From assembly GCF_010015585.1 (NCBI RefSeq), contig NW_022985072.1:293869-353140 (forward strand): a stretch of DNA of 59,272 nt, written 5' to 3'. The position numbers and the translations under genes were made by a program. This DNA is from Eremomyces bilateralis CBS 781.70 (Eukaryota > Ascomycota > Dothideomycetes > Eremomycetales > Eremomycetaceae). Within the stretch, counting starts at the first letter, position 1, and each line of letters opens with the position of its first letter. Shown here in pieces: positions 44,001-55,793 of this stretch. Under the pieces are notes generated by a model, which worked only from the letters and a program-made list of their open reading frames with translations, was not told the origin of the DNA and did not search any database.

Positions 44001-45457
44001 TTGGGCGTGACATCGTCCGTATAGCGGAGCAACAAACGAGATACACGCCGTCGTTCGCGGTTGCGCGGATGCTTCATCTTAGTCCCCTGGTGTTGAGCAG
44101 GCTGACGTCGGCATTTTCGGTCAACTCCAGTGGACTCCGCCTGAACTTGGGGCTCAACTTGAAGTTCGAGTCCAAGAAGCAAAAGGTCCTTGGATACTCT
44201 CGCAAATCAACCTCCGGGTGGGAGTACAGTCCAAAGGCAGTCGAGCTGATCCAGCAATACATGATCCGATTCCCGGAGTTCATAGCTGGAGTGAGTGCGA
44301 ACCCGAAGGGCGATCTCTACGAGGACACCGACTTCTACCCTCAAGATGTCGCTGCGGCGAAAATGAAAGAGATCGGCCAATGGCTGAAGTCCATTGAAGC
44401 CAAGAGCTTTGAACGTGTTTCCCTGGAAGCCGAGCAGCTCGACTCCGATGTTGTGGCACAGATTGAGCAAAAGGCGGACCAGATCAGCCAGAACTCGCCT
44501 CCGTTCGAACGGAAGCGCATCAAGAGCGTTCCTCGCAATGCCATCCTCAAGCCATCCGACGCGGAGCAACGCATCGGTCCTCAGCGTTTCCAACTCGGCG
44601 ATCGTATCGTCTACGTCCTTGACTCCGGTCGTGTCCCCATTGGTCTGAAAGGAACTGTGGTCGGCATGACCCGCACGTCGCGGACGATGTTCCTGGACGT
44701 CGTGTTCGATCATACATTCATGTCCGGATCGTCCCTCGGTGAGCGGTGCTCGCCATTCCGCGGATCCACCGTTCCAGCCGAGAGTGTCCTAAATCTCACC
44801 GACAAGCAAGCCATCGTTTACACGTCCGCTTCCTCTGCTCGAAATCCAAACCAAGCCGCCGAACCGCTTACGGTGCCTGGCTACTACGGTGCTCCTGCCG
44901 CCGCCGGTGGTGCAGGCCAATACCGCGCCGCCCCATCACCCGCGCCGCTTCGCGGATCGTTCCGCGGTGCCTTATCTCGAGGCAACAACGGCACGCCTCG
45001 AGGCGGTGCCCGAGGGCAGTTCCAACAATCCCTCCCCTTCCGCACCGCCGAGCAAAACACCCCGCCCGCCAACGAAAACGGCACCGTGTCCAACAGCCGC
45101 GGCCGCGCCGGCTACGCCCCCAGAAACTTCCCCAACTCCTCGCCCGCCCACCCCGGCCAAAACGGCCACATCCAGCGTGGCCGCGGCCGCGGCGGGCTCG
45201 GCTCGGGGTCCGCGCCGCATGTCAACAACACGCAGGGATTCGTGGTCACGGATTTGGATAACCCGGCGGAGGGCATCGTGCCGAACAATCCGAACTTTCA
45301 GCCGCAACAGTATAACTCGGTGCCGCCTCCGTCGACGCTGCATCCGAATCAGGGGCGCGGTCGCGGGGGGTTTGGCGGGGGGAGGGGGAGGGGGTTTAAT
45401 GGGGGAAGGGGGAGGGGTGGGCCGAGGGGTGGGAGAGGGCGTGGACAGGCGCAGTAG
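41063..45457 (+). CDS. xrn1: 5'-3' exoribonuclease 1 (Xrn1/Kem1)
   Basis: Two exons (41063-41161, 41213-45457) give 1447 aa. The start MGVPKFFRWLSERYPTISQL is the canonical XRN beginning. The 51 nt intron splits the first catalytic motif, which continues LDMNGIIHNCTH. The acidic XRN_N active-site set is visible: FMAIDGVAPRAKMNQQR, HEVPGEGEHKIMEYIR, LYGLDADLIMLGLLSH and FVGNDFLPNLPHLHI. The central domains and the D1/KOW/SH3-like part (ARAFFLGEMAYGR, GLKGTVVGMTRTSRTMFLDV) identify Xrn1 rather than nuclear Rat1/Xrn2. The last ~170 residues are RGG/Gly-rich (GRGRGGFGGGRGRGFNGG). Xrn1 degrades decapped mRNA in the cytoplasm and P-bodies. Confidence 0.97.
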
Positions 45458-46419
45458 GGTTCCAACTCGGACGCGTTTGAGAACTAGTGGTGGAAATTCT
45501 TGCGAAGAGGTGGTTGGCAATGTCTACAGTAGTGAGGCTGGCTCTCATGAACGGTCTACTAGTTAAGGCATATTGAAAGGACTGGCCGACTGCGGATCGA
45601 AGACAGTATCGATCGCATGAGTATGTCGTGGGATCGGCGATGCCGACTAAGTCGGTCAGATTCAGAAACTATCGATGTTTCTGCTAATGCCACCGCCACG
45701 GAAAATTTGCGAAAATTTGCGAAAAGCGGTAGATCTCGTGATGATACTTCATGCTCTGCTTCGTCTACATGCGCCGAGACTCCGAAGACGGAAGGATTGC
45801 CTACTCTCTATCGCAACAGATCTCGAGTCGTTCAACAACTTCACGACCAACCGAGTATAGTCACCCCAAGTGGTCCCGAGTAAGAATGTTCAAAGACGCC
45901 GCAATGTCGCCGGTACTCTGTTTCCACTGCATGTCCTGAGCATACCATCCACCTTGAATGTTCGCCAAGACGTCTTCATCCCCATCTCCGCACTCTTCAT
46001 CGCGCCCATGGTTGTCAGGGCCGATGGCAGCCTTCAACGACAGCTCGCATGTGGTCTGGCGTGAAGATTTGCCTTCGATGACTATGTAGATGATACCTGA
46101 ATCCATCGACCAAGTAGAATAGGTAGCACGACCGGGAAGACCGGTTCGTTTTAGACAAAACTCGCGGGACAGGTGACCACAGTTGCGTCGATCGAGCTCC
46201 AACCTGGCACTCCTTCATTGTACCTCAACCGAACCGCCTTCACCCTCTATGACCACGTTTGTATCCATCTTTTTCCAACTGTATAACGACAAGCGGACCG
46301 CAGCGTTGTAGCCAAACGCAGTATTCGCCGCCCCCGACACGAGGGACCATCCGACGATTGACGTCAGAACCGCTAGCCATATTAAGGGACCAAACTCTCC
46401 GCACGACCACCCTTCATTA
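45458..46419. other. Intergenic, ~960 bp, with one doubtful small minus-strand frame
   Basis: It contains the 3' flank of XRN1 and the upstream region of the histidine kinase. A minus-strand frame at 46202-45861 is open for 113 codons. Its first in-frame ATG gives about 82 residues with fairly natural composition (QTTCELSLKAAIGPDNHGRD, then NIQGGWYAQDMQW). No family or splice evidence supports it, so it is not called as a gene. Confidence 0.45.
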
Positions 46420-49400
46420 TTGCCTGCAGTGAGTGCAGCATGTCGCCCACCTCTTCAATCCAGTACGCCATTATTCAATCTAGCGCAACCCGTGCTTGAT
46501 AAGGCTTTGGACTATTCGCGAAAGCGGTCGGCCCACCTTCGCTTTCCTGCGTACGACCCGAGCTCCGGTGCGACATCACAACCCGGCCCCGAACCCCCAG
46601 TAAAGCGCTGCAAACGCCCTCTCTCGTGGCCTTATATCACCAACGACCTTGAAAATCCATCTCCGCCTGCCTCACTTCCCCCGAGCGCGCACCAGCCGCC
46701 CTCGTCCCTATTATTCCCATCCCGCCGCGGACCAAACCCCCTGCGTCCACCCCTCCCGCCGCGCTTCTCCAGCTCGGAGGCGGCTGTGAGGATGCTTAGC
46801 AAGACACACGAAGATGAGAGTGTCATAAAGACGGTCACATTAGCCCGCGGCACCTTCAGCGGACAAAGCCCCCCGGGGATCGGCCCGTCGAGTGCTGCGA
46901 GGAGCACAACGGATCGGTCGAGCTTCGGAAGCATATCGAAGTCCTCCTCGTCGCCGGAGACTGGAGATGGCGCGCGGACACTTACTCAGATCGGGATACT
47001 AGAGTTGATGGAACAGGATACGAGACCGACCTTCGTGGTGGATTTGGCCGAAGCGAGGAACTACAATTCGGGTCCGCTGCACGTCATTTGGGCAAACTCG
47101 GCCTTATCAAGAGGTTGCCCGGGACTGCTGGAAGCCGTTTCGGGCGAGCTACGAGAATCGTCAAATGGCAGCGATTTACCTCACCCAAAAGACTTCGGGC
47201 AGTTCAAATCATGGACGCTGTCGGCTGTGATGATCGGGGATGGTCTGGATCCTCTGCAGCCAACCATCTATTTCAAAGACATGACATGGTCGTGCTCGAC
47301 GATTCGGAAACGGTTGCGTGTTGTGAGCGCGCTCAAGGTCTTACCGAGGATACAGTCCAGAGCAGCATCAGCAAGAGTATCGCCAGCGATCGGGCATCAT
47401 TCTCGTCCTTTTATGGAGCCTCTTCGGAGCATTTCTTCCGCCACCAACTTAACCACCGTCCTCCAATCCGCCGAAGAGCCCCAAGACTACTTCGGTGGTG
47501 CAGGCTCTCTAGCAGCTACCGTATGCCTTTCACCACCTCCCTCCGAACCAAAAACATCCTCCCCCCACGAAATACCTAGCTCTATAATCGCCTCGGAGCC
47601 TACTTCACAACCTCACTCAACCGCGACCGAAATCTCGAAAAGCCCTCGATCTCCCAGAACGCCTGGTTCCGACAACATACACCCTATCAGGACACTAAAA
47701 AACCAGATATCCTCTATCTTCGAGACCCACCCCTCCTTAACGAATGAGTGCGTACTAAGTGCCGCTGCCTCTGCCGATATTGACTCCTTTACTAGCCCCT
47801 CGTATGGGACCTTCGGTGCGAACCTCCCCTCCGGTAATCGAGACGATACGAGTGCTCTACAAGACGAAGACAACATTGGCGATATCGGCTTCTTCGACTG
47901 GACTCGACTGTCCCCGACAGTGTCACTGCCCACACATATCCAGTTCGCACGCGATCGGGACTGGGCATCCACCAGCCTCGGTCCGATGGACTTTTGGCCA
48001 CCGGACTTAAGGCAGATGTGCAATCTTATCATGGCAAGCCCTCATCCCGCCGCAATGTATTGGGGAGAAGACCTTGTCGCGATTTATAACGAAGCATACG
48101 TCCTACTTGCCGGCCAGAAACACCCGGAATTGATGGGCCAGAGCTATAAAGCCGCCTGGGTCGAGATTTGGGACGAGGTCAAGGATGTTTTCCACAGCGC
48201 TCGAGACACCGGGCAAGCGACAATGAAGGACGATGATTGTCTATTTATCATGCGGAATAGCTTTCTAGAGGAGACTTACTTCTCTTGGTCGATCATCCCC
48301 ATGGTTGGTAGCGATGGGACTGTGACCGGTCTTTACAACCCGGCGTTTGAAAAAACCAGACGAAAAATCGCTGAACGACGCATGTTCACGCTTCGGGAAG
48401 TTGGTGAGCGAACGGCGACAGCGAGGGATGTCAAGTCCTTCTGGGGACTGGTTACGGAAGCGCTTGCCACAAACGAACGAGACACGCCATTCGCACTCCT
48501 CTACTCCGTTAGCGACGAATCCGATCGAGAGAGTAGTAGCATCCACTCCAACAGCGCCATGGAAGACAAACATTGCTTTCTTGAAGGCGCACTTGGCGTA
48601 CCAGACGGACATCCGTGCGCTCCGAAACAAATCGAGTTGAAGAGCGGAATGGAGGGGTTTGGGCCATTCTTCCGTGAATGCATGAACACCGACAAGCCTG
48701 CTCTACTACACATTGCCTGGGATACGTCGGTGAAGAATGGCGATGGCGCTGAAATTGGCGAAGAGCGGTTTGGAGAAATTCCGGCGGCAACGATGGAAGG
48801 GATTCAATGGAGAGGATTTGGCGATCCCTGCCGGTCGGTGGTGGTGTGTCCTGTGCATCCGACGACTGGCGAACTGATCTTGGGCTACCTTGTGCTCGGG
48901 GTCAATCCTCGTCGACCGTTCGACGATGATTATAGCCTATTCCTACAGCTTTTGAGTCGACAATTGGCCACTTCTCTGGCTTCGGTTGTCCTTTTCGAAG
49001 AAGAGATCAGAAGAGGGAAAAAGGCAGCAAAAATTGCCGCGTTGGATCACATCGAGCTATCCCAACAACTTGCTGCTCGGACACAAGAAGCAAGGGATAT
49101 CGAGACGAGGTTCACGCGCATGGCGGAGTTCAGTCCTGTGGGACTTTTCATCGCGAACTCCAATGGGAACGTCGTTTACTGCAACGACGCCTGGTTTGAG
49201 ATCACCAAGGTTCCGAAAGAGGAGGATTGCTTTGATAAGTGGATGGATTCCGTCAAAGAGGAGGACCAGGAACGAATCCGGGGATTATGGAAGCAGCTGG
49301 TCGAGAACAAGACGGCTGTCACTGCCGAGTTTCGATTCAAAGCGCCCTGGCAGGACCAGAAGGGCAACACGACGGACGGCACTTGGGTACTATTCAGCGC

Positions 49401-51072
49401 GTACCCCGAACGATATGCCGCGGATTGCGTGGGATATCCGGCTGGAAGCTTGAAGAGCATCTTCGGTGTGATAACCAACATCAGCCAGCAGAAATGGGCG
49501 GAAGATTTCCAGAAGCGCAAGATGGAGGAGGCCGTCGAGCTGAAACGGCAACAGGAGAACTTCATCGACGTGACCAGTCATGAGATGAGGAACCCGCTAA
49601 GTGCGATCCTGCAATGCGCCGACGAAATCCAATCAACCTTACATGGTTTCATCGAGCAGGAAGACCGCGTGATGGACAAGCATGTTGTGCAGGACAACAT
49701 CGATGCGGCGGAGACGATCGCACTTTGCGCCATGCACCAGAAGAGAATTGTGGACGATATCTTGACGTTCTCCCGATTGGACTCTGGATTGCTCATCGTG
49801 ACTCCTATCGACGTCCAACCGTTAACCATCGCTCAGAAAGCGGTCAAGATGTTCGAAGGCCAGCTACAGAACGCCGACATCCACATGAACTTCATCATCG
49901 ATCCATCGTACCACAAACTGGGCATCGACTGGGTTAAAATGGACCCCAGCCGCGTCCTCCAAATCTTCATCAACCTCATCACCAACGCCATCAAATTCAC
50001 ATCCGAAGGCCCCCAACGCACCATCACCCTCACCATCGCCGCCACCACCGAGCCGACGCGCGACCGCGGCCGGGAGGTGCCGTCCAAATCCTCCCCTGAC
50101 TTGCCCACCTGGGTCGATTACTTCCCGACCCGCTCCCAGCGGCCTGACATCACCGACAGCAGCCCGGACTGGGGCACTGGCGCGCCCGTGTACATCCACT
50201 TCGCCGTGCAGGACACCGGAAAAGGCCTCACGGAAAACGAGAAGAAGATGCTATTCCTCCGCTTCAGCCAGGCCAGTCCGCGCACGCACGTGCAGTACGG
50301 CGGGTCGGGCCTGGGACTCTTCATCTCCCGCGAGCTGACCGAGCTACAGGGCGGCGAGATCGGCGTCGCGAGCGAGGCGGGCAAGGGTAGCACGTTCGCG
50401 TTCTACATCAAGGCGCGGCGCTGTGAGAACGCGGTTGAGGAGATGGTCGTTCCGGTGCCGCTGGCGGTCGATCGGGAGGGTAGCCAGTCGAGGGCGGGGA
50501 GTCGCGGGCCAGATAGCGGGTCGACGTCGAGAGTGCGGCTGGATGGACTGTCACCCGCGCGGGAGCCGGCGTCGAGGAAGAGCTGGCACGTGCTGATCGT
50601 GGAAGATAACCTGGTCAATCAGCGGGTACTGGTTAAGCAGTTGCGAAACAAAGGGCTGGCGATCTCCACGGCGAACCATGGTGGCGAGGGGCTCGAGGTG
50701 CTGAAGAAGAGTAAACTTTGGCACAGAAATCGGACGAAGTCCGAGCGGGAAGCGCCGCATATTGATGTGGTGCTCATGGATCAGGAGATGCCGGTCATGG
50801 ACGGGTTAGAGGCCACGAAAGCGATTCGAGAGTTGGAAAGGAAAGGGGAGCTGCTCGGACATGTGCCGATCATTGCGGTAACGGCAAATGCGAGGAGCGA
50901 ACAGGTGAAGGCTTTGTTGGATGCGGGATCAGTGAGTCTCCCTTCTTGATACATGGTCGTGTTGCAGTTACTAACCCAAGCGTAGGACGATGTCGTCTCC
51001 AAGCCATTCCGGATTCCGGAACTCATACCGAAGATTGAGGAGCTGGCCGACAAGTTTACGAGGGGGGTTTGA
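46420..51072 (+). CDS. Large PAS-containing hybrid sensor histidine kinase
   Basis: The main exon is open from 46420 (no in-frame ATG; the first one is at 46789) to 50931. A 54 nt intron with a TACTAAC branch follows, then the last exon 50986-51072, for about 1530 aa. Coherent sequence upstream of 46789 implies a short upstream start exon that I could not locate. In order: a disordered N-terminus, PAS/GAF-like sensory regions (RPTFVVDLAEARNYNSGPLH; the WASTSLGPMDFWP block), and a PAS at ~900-1030 (MAEFSPVGLFIANSNGNVVY). The kinase has H-box DVTSHEMRNPLSAI, N-box NLITNAIKFT, and G-boxes DTGKGLTENEK and GGSGLGLFISRELT. The receiver has VEDNLVNQRVL, phospho-acceptor Asp in DVVLMDQEMPVMDG, and KPFR encoded after the intron. 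It should autophosphorylate and feed an Ypd1-type phosphorelay. The stimulus is unknown. Confidence 0.92.
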
Positions 51073-51500
51073 TTTGGCGCTGCAATCTCATTTATTGGCA
51101 TCTAAACCATTGGCAAACGAAACATCACGTTGGTTTTGGTCATGTCTTTCCTCGGGTATACATCTACAAGTATGCATATGGACGGCGTTATTGGGCTTCT
51201 GATACCAGAACAAGATCACGGCGGAATGGAATCTCGGCACGCATCCCGTGCATCTAGCGGATATTTTGTCGGCATTGCCGATTACGGACCCGGCGTACAG
51301 GTCTTGGTTATGAACACGATTAGACGAGAATAGATATCCTGAGTGGCATACCCTTTATCTAGGCAGCGTTCCTGCATTCAAAGAGAGAAACTTAGAACCA
51401 TGTAGCTCCTTTCAGGACAAAGGTCACTCCCCACCAATCAAACATCGTCATCGATTGAACATACGCTCATCCTGTAGAGGTAAATGTTTTGTCTGTGCCC
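51073..51500. other. Intergenic between convergent genes, 428 bp
   Basis: This is the 3' flanks of the histidine kinase and the 2OG oxygenase. No repeat, RNA or extra gene was recognised. Confidence 0.6.
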
Positions 51501-52731
51501 TCAATGATTCCTCTCCACAATCTCCCTCGCAAATTGCGCAAACGTTACCCCCTCATCCACCTCCTCCTCCAAATTCGGCTGCGTAAACACCGCCAACGTA
51601 TTCCTCGCCACCCTCGCCATCCCCTCCCCTCCCGCCCCCTTCCCCAGCGCCGCCCCCCTCACAAAATGCGGCACCGCTCGAAACTTCCCCTTCGTGATCC
51701 GCTCCAGCGCCTCGCCCGTCTGGAACGCCAGACAATCGCGCGGGATTCCGACTTTTGTCGTCTGCCCCGTGCGAGAGCGGATGTACAGCCCCGCGCGGGG
51801 GTCGGGGGAAGCGGGAAGTTCAGGGAGGACGGGAACGGCGCTGCTGGGGGAGAGGGTGGGTGGGCTGGCGGATTCGTCGATGAACATGGCGGAGGTGAGG
51901 CCGGTGAGGCAGCCATGGTCGAGGTGGGTGGCGCACCAGTCGTCTTCGTCGTTGCCTGTGACGTCTCCGGTGTTCGCACCGCTGGAAGATGAAGGAGGGA
52001 AGTAGTGCAGTAACCGTGCCTTGGTGCTAACGCTCGTTTTCACGACGTGCGCCAGGTATCCCTTTTTATACCCATCGATCTTCGCTTCGGCATATTGGTC
52101 ACAAGCGCGGGCGACCAGCACGGCGACGTCGATAATCAAGTCGCACAGTTCGTGAAAGGTCGCCTCGAAAGCTTCGAGGATTGCTTCCGATGGCCAGACA
52201 TTTGGCGCGGTGTACTCGGGGAACCCTGGGAATTTCTTCTCCAGATCAGCGCGCGCAGTATCGAAGCCGGAAGCACAGTTCACGTAGTAGGATCCCTTCA
52301 GCGTGTCATATTTGCCGTCTTTGAGCGTCTCCTTTCCGCAGGACCAGCCGACGAGATAGTGGGATTGTGGGGATTCAAGCTTCGCTAGGGTACCGTCAGT
52401 TCACAATTATGGTTCATCAATTTAGTATTTATTTGTCTAAACTCACACAATTCTTCGGCTGGTAAATTCGCCAAATATGAAGCGTACGACAGCAACTTCG
52501 CCCGCAACTCCGCAAATTTCGTCGGAAGATGTTTTACCACGATAATCCCTAACGATGAGGGCCCAAAGGCATCCTCAAGGCTATCGAAAGACACAACCCC
52601 TACATGACCACAACTAATTAACCATCATGATCAGTTTCCTCATCAGGAGATCGGAGTTAGCGATGAGGCGCCCTACCTTGCTCGAGCTCCGAGAGGCTCA
52701 CGGCCACTGCCTGCTGTGCTGAGTCCTGCAT
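51501..52731 (-). CDS. 2-oxoglutarate/Fe(II) oxygenase, isopenicillin-N-synthase/clavaminate-synthase-like fold
   Basis: Three exons (52731-52677, 52599-52447, 52384-51501) give 363 aa; introns are 77 and 62 nt and phases agree. The start is MQDSAQQAVAVSLSELEQGV. An N-terminal IPNS-like part (FGPSSLGIIVVKHLP) is followed by the core. The iron-binding HxD is in THLDHGCLTGLTSAMF. The distal His lies in LERITKGKFRAVPHFVRG. The 2OG-anchoring Arg is in VARNTLAVFTQP. An acidic/Ser-Pro insertion separates the first two motifs. Such enzymes hydroxylate or desaturate small molecules; the substrate is unknown. No secondary-metabolism partner genes adjoin it. Confidence 0.9.
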
Positions 52732-53141
52732 GGCTGAAGGCTACTGGTAACGTCGGCGATTGTGATTTGATGGCGAGAGAGAAATGCGACCCAGAGTCAT
52801 TAACATTATTACGAGGCCTGACGCGTTTCCGGTGCGATCAAGTGTGCGGGGCAATGGAATCGGCATGCTGATGACGCGGCGGTGGTGATGCCTCCGAAAG
52901 CCGACGACATGGATGATACGGCCGCAGCCACCACTAGTATAGCCTCCATCGGGATGTGGAAGAGCTGTCCTTTTCTTTTCAGGACATAATATAGCTGTGA
53001 GGATAAGCGGACCTATAGTCTTTTTCTCTTTTATTCCGGGGTTGCCTTTTATTTCACCATCGAGTCTACTCTGCAAATGCGTAATCATACCGCGTCAGCT
53101 CCTACTCCCTCATAGAGTTGAGCGACCATATATCCCCAGCC
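52732..53141. other. Divergent promoter region, 410 bp
   Basis: This lies between the 2OG oxygenase (minus) and the large low-complexity protein (plus). No regulatory motif could be assigned with confidence. Confidence 0.55.
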
Positions 53142-55793
53142 ATGGAGAAGTCTACGCCCACCGAATCCCGCAATCCGGATCATTTTATCCTAGACGATCA
53201 TGATTCTGACTACGAGTCACACTATTCACCGATGTTGACCCCACAGAGCAGTCAGTTAGGGGAAGTTCCCGACCTCCCTCCTTCATATGAACAGGCACAG
53301 GCAGAGTTGGAGCAACAGGCTTCGAATCTACAAGTGTATCGAGTGGTGCTTCAAGATGGATCTCAACACGCAGCCCGTGGAGAACATGATCCTTCGAATG
53401 AACATCTCCATGTCGCAAACGGTGTAAGAAGCGGCACGACAGCGCCGATTCCGGTGCTATCAGGTCCCCAAAGGGACAGCACAGCGGCTCCAATTCCCGC
53501 GGCTGGGAACCACAGCCCAGAGAACCCGCAGGGACAAGGAGATGTTAGACCTCCTGCTAGCCTTCTGGATACCGCATTGTCTTTCGCTCAGCACACCCCA
53601 AGCGAGGATACACGTTTCGCCCCGAGGCTTTCTCAACCGGTCGTTATACCGCAACTCATTCTCCCTCACACTTCCACCTCTGATAATGGAGGCTTACCTA
53701 CCTTTGCACGCGCATACTCCAAACCTCTCCACGCTCACGATATCTCCCCTCAAGACTTTGTTGCATTCCTGGATGGCCTAAATGCACTTGCAAAGGCGCC
53801 TATCAATGGCGAGGTGGTTCGAGACTTCCTCTATAGGGCCAATACGATGTTCTTCGTACCCCGTGGATTGCACGTCCGTATCTCTGCGCTTGGCGAGCTC
53901 ATCGCATTGTTGAATAGAGGTTCAGGGGCTCGAGGAAATGTTGATGAGTTGATGGCAAAGCTCATGCAGGAGGAGGAGGATATCCGAGCTTCCCTTACAC
54001 CTGGTGCGGACGGGACAGGATCTGCCGATGGCATTACCAACGCCGTAAAGCTGTCGAGAACCCTCGAGCCGCTTGCTGCGACGCTGCTCTTTGAAGTCCC
54101 AGAAGCGGGGGCTGCAGCTGTTGCGCTCAGGGCGATGATTGATAGGATGGGTACTCTGAGCTTAGGAAACGAAGCCGCAAGCCCGAACGGAGGGAATGCA
54201 TCCCGAGAGGAGCGACCGGTCACAGTCCATGAACTGTCCAATGACGCAGCGTCAGAGAATACCGGTTTACTATTGGACATCGACCGTCCTTCATCCCCGG
54301 TACCAAGCTACCACACAATTCCGACTGAGATGTCTGCTCAGGACTTCTCTACACAACGCCAGCCGCCCTCAGACGAGAAACGACCCATGCCCAACGCCCG
54401 CACACAGTCCTGGCAGGAATGGGGCGAAGATATCGGCAAGCGGTGGGGCGACTGGGGCCAAGATGTCGGCAAACGGTGGGGGACGTGGGGTGAGAATTTC
54501 GGCGCGAGGGCCGAGTACTTCGGTGACGATATCGGGCGACGAGCGGAGAAATGGGGCGAGGGTGTCGAGAATAAGTTCGCGGGTCCATCTAAGAGAGGGT
54601 GCTACGGGAAAGAGAAGGGGAGAGCCGGCTCAGTGCCGTTCGGATCACCGTTCGGCCCAGGTCATGGACCCTTTGCACGTGGTGGACCCTTTCCACACGG
54701 TGGTGGACCCTTTCCACACGGTGGTGGACCCTTTACACGCAGTGATGGCCCATTTGGACGACCACATGGGCAGGGTGGGTGTGGTTCTCGTCCATGGAGT
54801 GGTGCCGGATATGGAGGAAGAGCTTTTGGAGGTCGACGGGGCAGCTGGGGTGGTCAAGGGCGAAGGCGAGGATGGAACCAGCATGACCGCGATGGCGACG
54901 ATTCCGGAGATGAATCCGATTCATCCAGCGCATCCAGCTCCAGCTCCTCCTCGGATGGTTCCTCGCGTCGTGATGGTCGCCGAAGCGGTGAGCAACGGGG
55001 TCGTCGCAGCTATCATCCTGATCGCGGTGCTGTTCGTGGTGATCATAACCCTCTTGCGTCCCACCCTGCATCGTCTCCCATGCCTGGCGCATTCCCTCCT
55101 CATCCGCCTCCGCCACCCATGCCCGCAACGCCAGCTGTGCCTTCATTGCCGGCGCTGCCTTTTGGGCTCACTCGACCGCCCATGCCAGGCTCATTCCCAG
55201 CCCCGCCACAACCCCCCTCCCCCCACGGACACGGCCGCCGTGGCCGTCGACGTGACCGCAAGCACAAAGATGCCACTTCCAAATACACCGAGAGGATCAC
55301 CGCGATTGAAGAAGCCGCCGCCGCCGCACTTGCGGCTGGGATCCCCGACTCGGAAATATATGCGGAGCGCACTAAGGCACTGGAGAAAGCGGCATTGAGG
55401 CTCAATAAGCGGATGCGGAAAGAGGTGGGCCATTCGGAAAAGAAGGCGCTGAAAGAGGTGTGGAAGGCGAGGGTGCAAGGGTTGACGAGGGAGGATAAAA
55501 AGCGGATGAAGCAGCTATGGAGGGAGCATATGGGGCGGGGGTGGCGGCCGAGGGGGGTTGATGCACGTGATGAAATGGAGGAGATGTGGAAGATTTGGGA
55601 GAGAGTGAGGGATGGGGTGGATGGGACGGAGGGGCAGACGCAAGGTATTGAGATTGGGGCGAGGAGCGGTGGTGAACGGGGATCACAAGTGACGCAGGAG
55701 GTGGGGATTACTGGAGTCCAGACGGATAAGGGAGTTCATAGGGAAGATAAGGAGTTGATGTGGGTTGTGGTTGAAAACTTGGGGGGTATGTGA
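53142..55793 (+). CDS. Large low-complexity protein with WG-type amphipathic repeats and basic C-terminal coil
   Basis: A single open exon encodes 883 aa from the ATG at 53142 (MEKSTPTESRNPDHFILDDH). An N-terminal PPSYEQAQ motif could bind WW domains. Residues ~190-260 form the only compact-looking block (HDISPQDFVAFLDGLNALAK, then RANTMFFVPRGLHVRISALG). At ~420-490 imperfect 11-residue repeats such as GKRWGDWGQDV and GKRWGTWGENF should make amphipathic helices that could touch membranes. A Gly/His/Phe-rich repeat region, an Asp/Ser stretch and Pro-rich linkers follow. A charged coiled-coil tail (residues ~710-800, rich in KALEKAALRLNKRMRKE-type helices) comes near the end. It resembles a conserved family of unknown function in moulds. 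Confidence 0.75.
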   Translation: MEKSTPTESRNPDHFILDDHDSDYESHYSPMLTPQSSQLGEVPDLPPSYEQAQAELEQQASNLQVYRVVLQDGSQHAARGEHDPSNEHLHVANGVRSGTTAPIPVLSGPQRDSTAAPIPAAGNHSPENPQGQGDVRPPASLLDTALSFAQHTPSEDTRFAPRLSQPVVIPQLILPHTSTSDNGGLPTFARAYSKPLHAHDISPQDFVAFLDGLNALAKAPINGEVVRDFLYRANTMFFVPRGLHVRISALGELIALLNRGSGARGNVDELMAKLMQEEEDIRASLTPGADGTGSADGITNAVKLSRTLEPLAATLLFEVPEAGAAAVALRAMIDRMGTLSLGNEAASPNGGNASREERPVTVHELSNDAASENTGLLLDIDRPSSPVPSYHTIPTEMSAQDFSTQRQPPSDEKRPMPNARTQSWQEWGEDIGKRWGDWGQDVGKRWGTWGENFGARAEYFGDDIGRRAEKWGEGVENKFAGPSKRGCYGKEKGRAGSVPFGSPFGPGHGPFARGGPFPHGGGPFPHGGGPFTRSDGPFGRPHGQGGCGSRPWSGAGYGGRAFGGRRGSWGGQGRRRGWNQHDRDGDDSGDESDSSSASSSSSSSDGSSRRDGRRSGEQRGRRSYHPDRGAVRGDHNPLASHPASSPMPGAFPPHPPPPPMPATPAVPSLPALPFGLTRPPMPGSFPAPPQPPSPHGHGRRGRRRDRKHKDATSKYTERITAIEEAAAAALAAGIPDSEIYAERTKALEKAALRLNKRMRKEVGHSEKKALKEVWKARVQGLTREDKKRMKQLWREHMGRGWRPRGVDARDEMEEMWKIWERVRDGVDGTEGQTQGIEIGARSGGERGSQVTQEVGITGVQTDKGVHREDKELMWVVVENLGGM
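54665..54745 (+). repeat. Coding minisatellite, 18-21 bp units
   Basis: Four tandem units beginning TGGACCCTTT lie at 54665 (18 bp), 54683, 54704 and 54725 (21 bp each). The second and third are identical. They encode the GPF(P/A/T)(H/R)GG repeats of the large low-complexity protein. Confidence 0.85.

Noticed and set aside
45861-46202. 113-codon minus-strand frame between XRN1 and the histidine kinase
   Set aside because: It starts with a non-ATG codon, no family is recognised, and it lies in what should be the upstream region of the kinase gene.
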